From contig JALMGJ010000002.1 of assembly GCA_023362775.1 (NCBI GenBank), positions 72,827,414 through 72,891,413 of the forward strand: a stretch of 64,000 bases of DNA, read 5' to 3'. Shown one piece after another: positions 22,774 through 33,509 of this stretch. The DNA comes from Charina bottae (taxonomy: Eukaryota > Chordata > Lepidosauria > Squamata > Charinaidae). The position numbers were made by a program, and so were the translations under genes. Position 1 is the stretch's first letter. Every line of letters begins with the position of its first letter. The notes under the pieces are model-generated. The model was not told where the DNA came from. It made no database searches and worked only from the letters and a program-made list of their open reading frames with translations.

Positions 22774-22879
22774 ATATTTATCAGTTACATCTTTGGTCCT
22801 GATACCCCTTCCTTGTAAATCCTTTCTTATTTTGTCTCTGGATTTACTTCTTGAAGAAATTCATAGTGATCTCAAGAAT

Positions 22880-22980
22880 CTTTTCCTGGCTGGGAAATAA
22901 TGGGAGTTGAAGTCCACCCATCTTAAAAGTGGCTAAGTGTCTAAAGTGTCCCGACACACAGTTTGGAAAGCTATATTTTA
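22880..22980 (-). mobile_element. hAT end fragments
   Basis: GGGAGTTGAAGTCCACCCAT, followed by GTGTCCCGACACACAGTTTG. The second is the reverse of the hAT end seen at 11305 and 62604. Confidence 0.5.
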
Positions 22981-23291
22981 GAACACAACAGTCCTGGGGG
23001 AAGAACCTCCTACAGATGTGCAGAATTAAATTTGCATAGGTATACCTCAGGACTCCAGGCATCTTATTTTTTCTGGAATCATGTGATTAAGTTGATGTAT
23101 GTGGCTATGTGAATTCCATTTTCATACCACCCATTTTCATACCAAATTATTTCCTGAAGACACCAACTCATGACTGTATTTTAGGGGAAAAAATCCTGTC
23201 TACTGAGGTCCTTTACATCAACATCCCACATAAAGAGGGATACAAGCTATCAAGATTTTCCTGCACTGCAACATATTTAGCTATTAAGAGA

Positions 23292-23640
23292 ACCAGTTTG
23301 GTCTAGTGGTTAAGGCAACGGGCTAGAAACCAGGAGACTGGGAGTTCTAGTCCCGCCTTAGGCATGAAAGCCGGCTGGGTGACCTTGGGCCAGTCCCTCT
23401 CTCTCAGCCCTAGGAAGGAGCCAATGGCAAACCAGGAGCCTGAGAGTTCTAGTCCCGCCTTAGGCATGAAAGCCGGCTGGGTGACCTTGGGCCAGTCCCT
23501 CTCTCTCAGCCCAACCCACCTCACAGGGTTGTTGTTGTGGGGAAAATAGGAGGAGGAAGGAGTATTAGGTATGTTTGCCACCTTGAGTTATTTATAAAAA
23601 TAATAAAGGCAGGATAGAAAATAAATAATAATAAATATTA
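23292..23640 (+). mobile_element. tRNA-derived SINE with internal duplication
   Basis: The head TGGTCTAGTGGTTAAGGC and B-box-like GTTCTAGTCCCGCC mark a tRNA-derived SINE. A segment of about 102 bp is repeated in tandem (B-box copies at 23344 and 23446). It ends in an AATAATAATAAAT tail. Confidence 0.75.
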
Positions 23641-23809
23641 ATAATTAAGACTAGCAACTCTGTACTTGAGCTATACCGTAGATCTCCAGATCAACAGTAT
23701 TGTTATGGGTACCTGCATGATTTCATATGCCAACATCTTTGGGGTGCCTCCATGCACGTCTGAGCTGCTCTTGGACTGGCTCTGTGCATGCATGATTACA
23801 TGCCATTGT

Positions 23810-24075
23810 CATCATTGGGCGGCAGAACTGATTACTGCCAGCTCATCAGCAGCACAGGAGGAAGCAAAGCAGCAACCAGTGCAGCTCACGAAGCAGAGGT
23901 GTTACATGGGCCTACCAAGGCATGCCCATCACTGCTTGTGTCACCACATTCTGGACCAGTTGAAGCTTCCGGGTGGTTTTCAAGGGCAGCCCCCTATAGT
24001 GTGTATTACAGCAGTCAAGCCACAGGGTGACTAGGGCATGAGTGACTGTCTGAAGGGCCCCTGATCTAGGAAAGG
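23810..24075 (-). mobile_element. L3/CR1-type LINE fragment
   Basis: The antisense reading shows TTGAAGCTTCCGGGTGGTTT then AAGGGCAGCCCCCTATAGTG, matching the region before the RT C-terminus in the copy at 34100. Confidence 0.7.
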
Positions 24076-26133
24076 GCTATACATTTTATATATAATCTGG
24101 TAATCTGGAATAAATTATTCTTCTCTTTTATAGCCCTTTGTTGGTAGGCATGTGTTTGCTTATAAGAGAGCTGGTTCCCCTAATGAAAACAGCTCCTTAC
24201 CAGCAATCACAGGCCATGTAACAAAGACAAAGCTACACAAGAAATAAACCCAGTAGTCCTTGCAGTTGCCAACATGTTCTCCATACCTATTCTGGCAACA
24301 CTGTGACTGGACCTAATAATGTAATCTACTGCATCAGGGTTTCATGCTCCTAATATGAGATAGAGACAAAATTATTTATCAGCAATGCTGTAGCCAGTCA
24401 GTTCTACACACACACAAAAAATCAATAGGTGCAATTATGGGATCAGAAATGGCAATTTTCAAAAAGAGTTGGAGTACCCTGCAAACTTGCAGAACTGTCA
24501 GTTACTGATTTGTACATGTGTTCATCATCTCATCAGTGCAGTAACTGTGTTTTTGAATGGCCACTGCTCATAGAACAGTAGAAGAGATGAGTGGGAAGGT
24601 GAGGCTCTCTTCTTGCAAGCCACAGCCTTTTAGATCTGTGTAAACTCCTAGCATACTGTAGCTCTCATTAGTCTTCTCTTTTGCAAGCTTATCAAGGGAG
24701 TGCAACCCTCAATAAAAGAAAGATAGCCCAACTTTGGTTTTATATTTCCCAACATCCAGTCAACTAAAGATGTGTATAAGTATCAATATGTAGATGAATA
24801 TGAATATGTATATGTGTGTGTATACACACACATGTGGTGTTTGTTGACAACTGTTGCTGTTGTTTTTGCTGTAACAGAATGATATATCTATTCCTAGATA
24901 ACGTTTTGAAAATGTCTGTGATTTCTGCACTTCTACACAAGAGGGTGGTGATTTCCTTTCTGCCAATTCCTAATCTTCTATCCATATTTAGATGAGTTGT
25001 GGCTATTATGTAATGAACAGAAATAAGAGTCATTGTAAGACTGAATATTCTTAAGCCTTGACTTTAGGAAACAGTTGTGTTTTGATTGATTAAGTGCCAT
25101 CAAGTAGTTTTTGACTCCTAGCAACCACACAGATAGATTTTTTCCATGACTATCTGTCTTTTCAGGTCTTGCAGCATTGCACCCATCACCACTGTAACTG
25201 AGTCTATCCACCTTGCTGCTAGTCATCCTCTTCTCTTTCCTTCTACCTTTCCCAGCATTAGAGCCTTTTGATCACATGACTGCAGGGGTGCTGCAACTGC
25301 TGTAACTTCGAGCCCCAGTCATAAATACCATTTGTTCAGCACTGAATGGTTGTTCAGCAAGGAGTACCTGTAGGTTGAATAAATAAGGGGAGAGTATACA
25401 GCCTTGTTGCACTGCTTTGCCAACCTGGAGCCAGTCTGTTTCATCATGTTCTTACTGTGCTGTGGCTTCCTGACCTGTATATAAGTTTCTCTTTTTTATT
25501 TTTTATAAATTTTTTATTAAGTTTCAAGACAAGGATAAAAGCTACGAAAAAAGAAAATGCTACAAAAAAAAGAGAAAGAAACTAAAAAGGTGTGAAAACA
25601 CAAGAGGAATTTTTCCCCCCCAAAATTACAAAAAGATGTGGCTTCCAACTTTTAACAGCAAGGATATACAAAAATTTCCATAATCAGTCTCTTACTCTAT
25701 ATTAAGCCAAAACCACATTATTTCTATAAATCATTCCACTTTAGCACATAATAAAAATCACTAAGTACAGTTACTCCTCCCCCTTATATTAAAATTAAAA
25801 AAAATCATATAGACCTCCTAAACAACTTCCCCCCCAAAAGATAACACATATTTAATTATTCCCTTCCTATAGTACAAGGGTTGGAAATGGTGGCTCTTGA
25901 GCCAGATCTGGCTCTTTGGCCCCTCGGCTCTGGCTCTCTCTCTCTGTCTGCCACCCGACATCCGGAAAGCCGGTGTCCGGAAGCAGCGCGAACCTTGGGG
26001 AACAAACAGATGCTGATTGGTGGAGGCTCAGAAGGAAGGACGCCTCCACCAATCAGCGCGCGCCAAAGGGGAGCAGAGAGGCGGGCTGAACAAGGCGAAG
26101 CCCGATTGGCCCTGCTTCCCAGAGGCGCGAAAA

Positions 26134-26935
26134 AAAGACCGGCGCGGGGCCTCGCTCAGCTGCGCGCGGAAGCGCTCCAAAAAGACCGGCGCGGGGCCTC
26201 GCTCAGCTGCACTGGGCTGTGAAGCTGGACGAGCCGCAGGACCTGGAGCGCTTCCGCGCGCAGCTGAGCGAGGCTCTGCGCCGGTCTTTTTGGAGCGCTT
26301 CCGCGCGCAGCTGAGCGAGGCCCCGTGCCGGTCTTTTTGGAGCGCATTTCCACAGCCCAGCGCTCAGCTGCGCGCGGAAGCGCTCCAAAAAGACCGGCGT
26401 GGGGCCTCGCTCAGCTGCGCGTGGAAGCGCTCCAAAAAGACCGGCGCGGGGCCTCGCTCAGCTGCGCTGTGAAGCTGGATGAGCCGCCAGACCTGGAGCG
26501 CTTCCACGCGCAGCTGAGCGAGGCCCCGCGTCGGTCTTTTTGGAGCGCATTTCCACAGCCCAGCGCTCAGCTGCGCGCGGAAGCGCTCCAAAAAGACCGG
26601 TGCGGGGCCTCGCTCAGCTGGGCTGTGAAGCTGGACGAGCCACCAGACCTGGAGCGCTTCCGCACGCAGCTGAGCGAGGCCCCGCGCCGGTCTTTTTGGC
26701 GTGCTTCTGCGCGCAGCTGAGCGAGGCCCCGTGCCGGTCTTTTTGGAGTGCATTTCCACAGCCCAGCGCTCAGCTGCGTGTGGAAGCGCTCCAAAAAGAC
26801 CGGCGCGGGGTCTCGCTCAGCTGCGCGCGGAAGCACTCCAAAAAGACCGGCGTGGGGCCTCGCTCAGCTGCGCGCGGAAGCGCTCCAAAAAGACCGGCGC
26901 GGGGCCTCGCTCAGCTGCGCGCGGAAGCGCTCCAG
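26134..26935. repeat. 47-bp repeat array in both orientations
   Basis: The unit AAAAAGACCGGCGCGGGGCC, with flanking CTCGCTCAGCTGCGCGCGGA and AGCGCTCC, appears in forward orientation near 26134, 26179, 26387, 26434, 26590, 26792, 26840 and 26887. It is reversed near 26281, 26328, 26531, 26688 and 26734. Neighbouring direct copies are about 47 bp apart. Long open frames on both strands are by-products of this repetition. Confidence 0.88.
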
Positions 26936-27121
26936 GTCCGGCGGCTCGTCCAGATTCACAGCCCAGCGCCAGCGCGCCCGGACCGGCTCAGAGACGCGCG
27001 CCGCCAGCAGCGCCTCCGCCTTGGCCAGCCTGCGCGCCTTGGAGAGCTGGGGTGCAGCGGGACGGGAGTGTCGCCGGCGGCCCGCGAGGACCGGCCATGG
27101 AAGGTGAGCGAGGGCCGGGGC

Positions 27122-27275
27122 GGCCGGCCAAGCGCCCCAAACCCCACTCCCTTCCTTGCGATTGGCTCCTGCCCGCAAACCCCGCCCCCTTCCACGCGAT
27201 TGGCCCCCGCCCGCAAACCCCGCCCCCTTCCATGCGATTGACCCCCGCCCGCAAACCCCGCCCCCTGGCTCTCGA
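27122..27275. repeat. 38-bp tandem repeat with GC and CCAAT boxes
   Basis: Units begin GATTGG at 27160, 27198 and (as GATTGA) 27236, each with CCCGCAAACCCCGCCCCC. A degenerate earlier unit precedes them. The first two contain a reversed CCAAT box, and all carry GC-box-like stretches. Confidence 0.8.
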
Positions 27276-29548
27276 GCATTTCAAAATGTGCACGAGCATG
27301 TCAAAATGGCTCCCGGCATAAAAAGTTTGCCGACCCCTGCTATAGTACATACTCTCATACATAATGACTCCTTCTTTTTCATGGCATTCCACTAGGAAGT
27401 CAATTTCACTTATTGCTTGCAGATCTCTCTCTCCCTTAAATTTCTCCAACTCCACTATCCAATCTTCATCCAGCATCTCAATAGAAATCCCAATCTCACT
27501 CTTAGAAGAAACATTACTATCACTGTTGAATTCCTCAAGTTCATCCACCACATCCCCAACCTGATGGCACATTTTAGATCTCATATTTTCCACGATGTCC
27601 TGAATATCTTGCATAAAAGCTTGGTAGAAGTCAGAAGAAATCTGTTTAAAATCTTGGTGGCAGTCAGAAAAAATCTGTTTAAAATCTTCCATGTCTCACG
27701 CAGTAGATTATGGCGCCCCCTAGGAGCTTAACCAAGTGAAAGTTGAAGATATGGAAAAGTTCCGAAATGTATTTACAAAAGCGAAAGTGAGATAAGCAGA
27801 CAGTTCCCAAGGGAAAGTAGAAAAAGAAAGCTGAAGGTTCAAATCAGCTGATTCATTGTGTAGGAAAATGCTAATATCTTCAAATTTAATACAAAAATAG
27901 TAACAGGAAGACAATTGTTTACTTTCAATCCTCCTTTATATTTGGAAGAAAAACGAAGTCCAAAACTTAAAAAAGAATTTTTAAAAAGTAATTCCAAAAA
28001 TAACAATAAGCACCAAGAAAGCCAGCTTCTCCTCACTGTAGAAAGCCTCAGGGTATGCATACCTAAGAAAAATATAAATTGGTGATTTAGAAATGGGGTG
28101 GCCAGTCTTACTGTCCCTTTAAGGCTACAGCACGGCTTGGAAAATGATGACGGCCCCGCCTCTCAGGTAGCTCTTACCAGTCAAATGCGAAACACTGTTT
28201 GCAGTCTTCTGGGTGCAAGCAGCCGTCCGGAGGACAGATGGGATGATTCCAGGTGTTCTCCTTTATCCGGAGAATGTTTCTGGGCTTCAGGAAAACTTGC
28301 CTGAGCCCGAAAAAAGTTGCCGCATTGTCAGCTCCACCTGCTGAACCCATGGGCACAGCTGCTCAGTCTACCATTCCCCACCGGAAGCCCTGTATATAAG
28401 TTTCTCATGAGGACAATGAGATGTTCTGGGATTCCCATTTTTCTGAGCACATTCCACAGCTTGACATGATTGACACAGTCAAAGGCCTTTCTATAATTGA
28501 TGAAACGTATACTGACTTTACGGTATTCTTTGGCTTTCTCAATTATCCAGCGTACATCAGCAATAATGTCTCATGTTCCTCGGCCTTTTCTAAAGCCAGT
28601 TTGAACAACTGGCATCTCTTTTTGCATGCATGGCTCTAATCTGCATTGGATGATCCTAGGCATTAATTTGCTAGCATGTGAAATTAAGGATATTGAATGA
28701 TAGTTTGCACACTCTGTTAAGTCTCCGTTTTTTGGCATTGGAATTTGACCTCTTCCAATCAGTTGGCCACTGTGTCGTTCTCCAGATTTGCTGGCATAGC
28801 TTGGTTAGAACCTTTACTGAATCTTCTTCTGTTGCTTGCCATATTTCAGTGTGTCTTCATCAGTTCCTCTAGCCTTCTGACTTGGTGATGACTGGAGTGC
28901 TGGTCTAACTTCATCTTCTAGTACTAGTGGTTCTTGTAAGTAAGGGAATGTCTTCTATGGTATCTTGGATGTTGACATCTCTATTTTACAGTGTTTCAGT
29001 ATACTCCTTCCATCTTAGTTTGATCTCTTTTGAATTGGTTACTGTCTGTCCATTGGCATCCTTTAGCATACCAATTCGAGGTTGAAAACTCCTTCTGAGT
29101 TCAGAGACCTTTTGAAAGACTTTCCTTTTTTTTCATGTCTCTTTCCATCTTCAATCTCTTTACAGATGTTGTTGTAATACTGCTTCTTGTCTCTTCTAAC
29201 AGTTCTTTGTGAAAAAATGAATGCAACTAGAGCAGGACAACAGTCCAATCTTGCTAGGAGGTTATGAGCTATGATCCTTCGTGTGAGAATAGACAAGAAT
29301 TGGGCTTCTTATCTTATAATCAGCTTATGTATGATTTGCTGCAGATTAGACACGTCCTTTTATCTATCCCAGAATTAAAAGCAAAAGAAAAGAAAAAAGT
29401 GAAATCCCTATTACAACCCTGACACCCAAAAACTGAATTTTAAAAACAAAAACAAAAAATAAAGCATGTTTTGTCTCTGGTTACAAGAACATTGCCCATC
29501 CTGACTTAATTATTTATGGCAGACATCCAATCTGCCACTGTATTTTAA

Positions 29549-30297
29549 CTGGGGAGTCTTTGGTGCTCTCTGAGCCTTGTTGTTTTCATGCAGACGTTTC
29601 ATTGCCAGGCTAGGCAATATCTTCAGTGCGAAAAGGGAGTGGAACTTGCTGTCTGTTTATATACCCTGGCTTGTCCTGCCTGTGTTGGTGGGGGTCTTGT
29701 ACTCTCCTTGGTAGTTCCTTGATTGGGCTGTTGTGTGCTGTTTGGGTGATTGACTGAGTTAATAGTTCCTTGATTAAGGTCTATTGTGTTGTTTGATTGC
29801 TCCTCTGCTGCTAATCTTGCTGTTAATCTATGCATATCTTGTTGTTGATTGCTGGCCCAGGGGTGTTCTGGTCTTCTGGCTATTCTATTGTCTCTTATGA
29901 ATGGTATGTAAATGTTGTTAACCTCTATGTGTCTGTTGATGGCTGCTTTGTCTGAGTGCCAAGCTTCTAGGAATTCTCTAGCATTTTTGGATTTGGCCTG
30001 GTCTAATATGCTCACAGTTTCCCAGTTGAAAGTATGGTTAAGTCTGTCCATGTGTTGTGAGATTAAGGAGTTTTCATCATGTCTTCTGACTGCTAGTTGG
30101 TGTTCGTGGATGCGTTCTGCTAGTCTTCTGCCAGTCTGTCCTACATAGTGGCTGTTACAGTCCTTACACTGTATGTTGTAGATAACTCCTGTTCATGACA
30201 ACAAGATAACTCATGTTGTCATTAAAACAACAAGGCTCAGAGAGCACCAAAGACTCCCCAGTTCAACCCTGAGCTACAAATATTTTCTTCGATTGGT
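29549..30297 (-). mobile_element. Penelope-like element with GIY-YIG endonuclease fragment
   Basis: It is flanked by a 12-bp duplication ACTGTATTTTAA (29537-29548 and 30298-30309). The minus strand reads GVIYNIQCKDC then YVGQTGRRLAERIHEHQLAV and AREFLEAWHSDKAAINRHIE. The GVIY...YVG signature is the GIY-YIG nuclease used by Penelope elements. The RT domain is missing. Its ends share an inverted repeat of about 40 bp (29547-29586 against about 30223-30262). Confidence 0.88.
29590..29629 (-). ncRNA. hammerhead ribozyme motif of the Penelope element
   Basis: In minus reading, 5' arm GCA, core CTGAAGA (CUGANGA), stem II ATTGCC/GGCAAT with loop TAGCCT, then GAAAC and the cleavage triplet GTC, then TGC pairing back with GCA. 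All conserved core positions are present. Stem III is one base pair, as is usual in Penelope hammerheads. Confidence 0.8.
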
Positions 30298-30309
30298 ACT
30301 GTATTTTAA

Positions 30310-31210
30310 GCAGAAAGAAAATGACAATGTAAAAGGAAAACCTACATTGGTTTGCTATGAATCATTCTGTTTTTTAAAAATAGGTTATTTATAACTCTTG
30401 TCATAATATATGGAATTCAATATCAAAGGAGTCTATTAGGAGCCAGAAACTGAAGAGCAACCGTGATAAAGTTATCAAAATACAACACTTCCAGTAAAAA
30501 GATATTTATTACAACTTTTAGTGTCGCTGAACCACAAGACAGACTATGTTTTAAAGTTAAATTCTAAGCAAGCAAGCAAACAAACAAAGAAAAAAGGAAT
30601 ATTTATTCAAAGCATGAGAAACAGTAGTGCAAAAAATATAACAGTTAAGTGAAGACATATATGCTAATAAAGTGGTTAGATCATTGACAATATATCTGAA
30701 AACTGTGGATTCTGGCTTGATTATTGGCTTGAATAACAATTATGATGTAGATTATTGCAACCAGTCCAGCTGGAAATAGATACCCATTATGACCCAATTT
30801 ACTAATTTCAGTAAAAACCCACTGTATTGGGGAGAATGAAGTGATAACATTTCATACTGTGCAATTTTAGGCTGCAATTAAAGGGACTGTGATATTTTGT
30901 AATGTTCTACATCAAAAACAACATGCTCCTTCTATGTGAAAAATGTGCACATCAGGGGAAGCAGAGTGTATCTATTTCCATAATGTGCTACTTCTCTACC
31001 TGCAACTCTGATGAATCTAAAAACAATATTATGACATGTAAACTGCCTTTCCATTAACCCTACTATCTGGGAATAATTTGGTAAGTGGAGAGACTAGGCA
31101 TTAGGCAACATAGTTCATTATTTCCTTTAGAATTAAAACTTCTAGAAGTATGATTAAAATACTAATTTTATGGGCAGTAAATAATAATATACAATATACT
31201 ATCTCATTAT
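30310..31210. other. intergenic, unassigned
   Basis: This A/T-rich sequence lies between the Penelope copy and a BovB tail. No exon or element was recognised. Confidence 0.4.
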
Positions 31211-31360
31211 ATTCAAGGTGGATGCTCTCAGTTATTGTGGTGATGAGTGGACCATTGGAACATCTGAAAGACCAGGTCAGGGACAGATAGTCACAGAGAA
31301 AATCTATCTATGTGGTCACTAACAGTCGACAACGACTTGATGGCACATAATCAATCCATT
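31210..31360 (+). mobile_element. BovB 3' end fragment
   Basis: It has the same 3' end as the copy ending at 5455 (ACATCTGAAAGACCAGGTCA then GGCACATAATCAATCC). Confidence 0.75.
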
Positions 31361-32590
31361 GATCATTTTCTTACATACATTTTCTGACTAAATAAATCTG
31401 TACAAATGTATTGAACTTGGGATTAGATTCTGCATTCAGTAACATCTTCCAAAGTAAAAAGGCAGAATTACACTCAAATTGAACAAAAATATATGTGTGA
31501 AATGTTATCTTTATGTCAGGCACACATGGATAAATGGGCAAGGCCTTTGGACATATGAGGCTCCATTTATCTACTGTAGTAGAAATTCCAAGCTAGGCAA
31601 CAGAGCTGGCTAAAGACACTGCTCCAGCTGAGGGAAAGAACAGGATGGTGCCTTTTTTCTTTAAGTTCAAAACCTGATTGGCTACAAAGGCAGCAGGCTG
31701 GCTTAGGGTCGCAGGGCAGGGCATGTACAGCAACTCAGAGTTCTCTAACTCCTTCCATTGTCACCTCCCAACATCTGCTTCTGGAGACAGTTGCTGCATT
31801 TTGATATTCTCAGAGCTGACCCTGTACACACCAATACTGTACATTTCATTCATTTTAGTGGGATGCTTGCCCCCAAAACCTTTCTCAGACCAGACATCTA
31901 TTTACCTTCTGATTTCAACTCCTGCATCCCAGAAATAATAATGACATAATAATTCATACGTACTTTGGTTCTTACAATTTTGCAACAAAAGCCCCGCCTC
32001 TTGTTGTAAATGACCAAATTTCTCACCAAATCCAGTGGCAGGCTTGAATGGAAAATCCTTATCCCAAGAGCAGGCATAGCAACAAGTTCCAGTGCCTGAG
32101 AGGAATTCTTCCCTAAGGCATGAAATAGGTTCCCAGGAGAACAAGAAGAATCAGTGCCTCAAAGATGTAGAACAAAAACTCCTTGGCCACAGTCAGTTCT
32201 TAGTTTCTCCAGAGTTGACTGTCAAGGAAAAGGCATTTCCAGCTTCCAGTTTCTAAGCATTTGCACTTGGTAATGGTTCACTTCTTCTCTGGATTTGTAA
32301 TAGTGGTGAATCATACCTCATTAACCAACACAGTTTAGTAAGTCATCTGGAAGATGTAAGCCTGTTTTCTGCTCCCTGGGTTACATGTTAGTGTTGTAGT
32401 CAACCTACAAAGATGGAGATTGAGCATCTCAAATTAGCTCTACATACTTTCCATGCAAGGTATCCATGTCTGTACATGTTCATGAGACAAAACACCAAGA
32501 AAAAACTACCCAAGACATAGATCCTCTCTTTTTACATCCTCCTTTCCATGGAAGATCACATTCCTAGTTGTTTACTAGTTCTAAACACAA
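31360..32590. other. intergenic, unassigned
   Basis: It has short open frames only (for example minus 32144-31902, 80 codons) and no recognisable gene. The SLC26A6 last exon could lie here but was not found. Confidence 0.4.
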
Positions 32591-32606
32591 AATACCCAAC
32601 AATAAT

Positions 32607-32785
32607 CTGTAGCTTGAATCATGTCAACTGGATTTCTATTTTCTCAGTGGAAATGTTTCGCTCCTTATCCAAGGAGCTTCTTCAGTCTGAGCAAAGTTAG
32701 TAAGTTTCCACTGAGAAAATAGAAATCCAGTTGACATGATTCAAGCTACAGACAATTCCACCTGGATGACTGAGAACCTTCATAG
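32607..32785 (-). mobile_element. palindromic Penelope-like insertion
   Basis: It is 179 bp, flanked by a 13-bp duplication ACCCAACAATAAT (32594-32606 and 32786-32798). Two perfect 48-base arms (32606-32653 and 32705-32752) face each other around a 51-base loop. After the right arm comes CCACCTGGATGACTGAGAAC. That it is Penelope-derived is inferred from the hammerhead-like loop and the TSD. Confidence 0.7.
32655..32685 (-). ncRNA. hammerhead-like core in the palindrome loop
   Basis: In minus reading CTGAAGA, then stem II GCTCCTT/AAGGAGC closed by loop GGAT, then GAAAC. The expected cleavage triplet GTC is replaced (AAACATTT), so self-cleavage is doubtful. Confidence 0.6.
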
Positions 32786-32969
32786 ACCCAACAATAATGT
32801 TTATCCCAATTGCTAGGGGAATGCACATATAGCAATCCTTATAGTACCTAAGGAGAAACCAAAGCATTCCTTAGAAGAACTCAATATTAGTCCTGCTTTA
32901 TAGGGAAGTCTGAGAAATAATGGCTTGTCTCATCCAGTCTAATGAGTTCATAACAAGAGTCACTGGCCT

Positions 32970-33075
32970 ATACATTGGCCAGTTTGGTGTAATGTAGTTT
33001 TGTACGCTGCCCAGAGTCCACTGGAGTTGGGCGGCCAATAAATTTAAATAAATAAATAAATAAATAATAATAAAT
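32970..33075 (+). mobile_element. L3-type LINE tail
   Basis: TACGCTGCCCAGAGTCCACT then GTTGGGCGGCCAATAAATTT, followed by an AAAT run. It is directly followed by a SINE. Confidence 0.65.
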
Positions 33076-33290
33076 GGTTAAGGCACCAGGCTAGGAACTG
33101 GGAGACTGTGAGTTCTACTCCCACCTTAGGCCTGAAGCCAGCTGGATGACTTTGGGCCAGTCACTTTCTCTTAGCCCTAGGAAGAAGGCAATGGTAAACC
33201 ACTTCTGAAAATCTTGCCAAGAAAACTACAGGGACTAGTCCAGGCAGTTGCCAGGAATTAACACAGACTCAAAGGTGTGTACACACATAC
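33070..33290 (+). mobile_element. tRNA-derived SINE copy
   Basis: The same family as 23292 (GGTTAAGGCACCAGGCTAGG then CTTTGGGCCAGTCACTTTCT). It continues into AACCACTTCTGAAAATCTTG and CCAAGAAAACTACAGGG, the BovB-like tail. Confidence 0.75.
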
Positions 33291-33509
33291 ACACATACAA
33301 ACCATTAGCCCTATCTTGATGCAATGGTTTTTAAAAATGTATTTTAAATTATATTAAATTAGGAAGAGACATTATTATTTGGCATGGAGAAGGAAAATCT
33401 TCTTAACACATGAGTTAGGGTTTTCCCTTTACAGATCTGTGTAAAGAGTGAGTATCAACCCTTCTTTGGTCTAGAGAAGACCAAAGGATACTGATGCTGG
33501 AATGGAAAT

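Larger units (their letters stand above)
25875..27339. mobile_element. non-autonomous hAT carrying GC-rich repeat array
   Basis: It is 1465 bp, flanked by an 8-bp duplication CTATAGTA (25867-25874 and 27340-27347). The ends CAAGGGTTGG and (reversed) CAGGGGTCGGCAAAC fit hAT termini. The interior is a strikingly CpG-rich insert, quite unlike the flanks: a two-way repeat array (26134-26935) and a 38-bp tandem repeat (27160-27273). No transposase is visible. Confidence 0.88.
25492..28388 (-). mobile_element. L1 LINE, internally deleted, inside BovB
   Basis: It is bounded by an 18-bp duplication CCTGTATATAAGTTTCTC (25474-25491 and 28389-28406). Its A-rich 3' end lies at about 25492-25620. An ORF1-like coiled-coil segment (MEDFKQIFSDCHQDFKQISS then VENMRSKMCHQVGDVVDELE) lies at 27692 downward, and 5'-UTR-like sequence lies near 28380. 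ORF2 is absent. A hAT sits inside it. Confidence 0.85.
25040..29210 (-). mobile_element. BovB LINE block interrupted by L1 and hAT
   Basis: The 3' part lies at 25040-25473 and the RT part at 28407-29210 on the minus strand, separated by the L1 at 25492-28388. The reverse complement of 28421-28640 parallels the BovB at 2650-2890. Frames are decayed. It is the oldest layer of a three-level nest. Confidence 0.82.

Noticed and set aside
26134..26935. CRISPR-like repeat array
   Set aside because: Repeats are in both orientations with no unique spacers, in vertebrate DNA.
26017..27692. Long open frames on both strands (up to 234 codons) in the GC-rich block
   Set aside because: They follow the 47-bp repeat in every frame and one merges hAT with L1 ORF1 sequence. 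They are not supported as genes.
31902..32144. 80-codon minus open frame
   Set aside because: No domain, splice signals or similarity.
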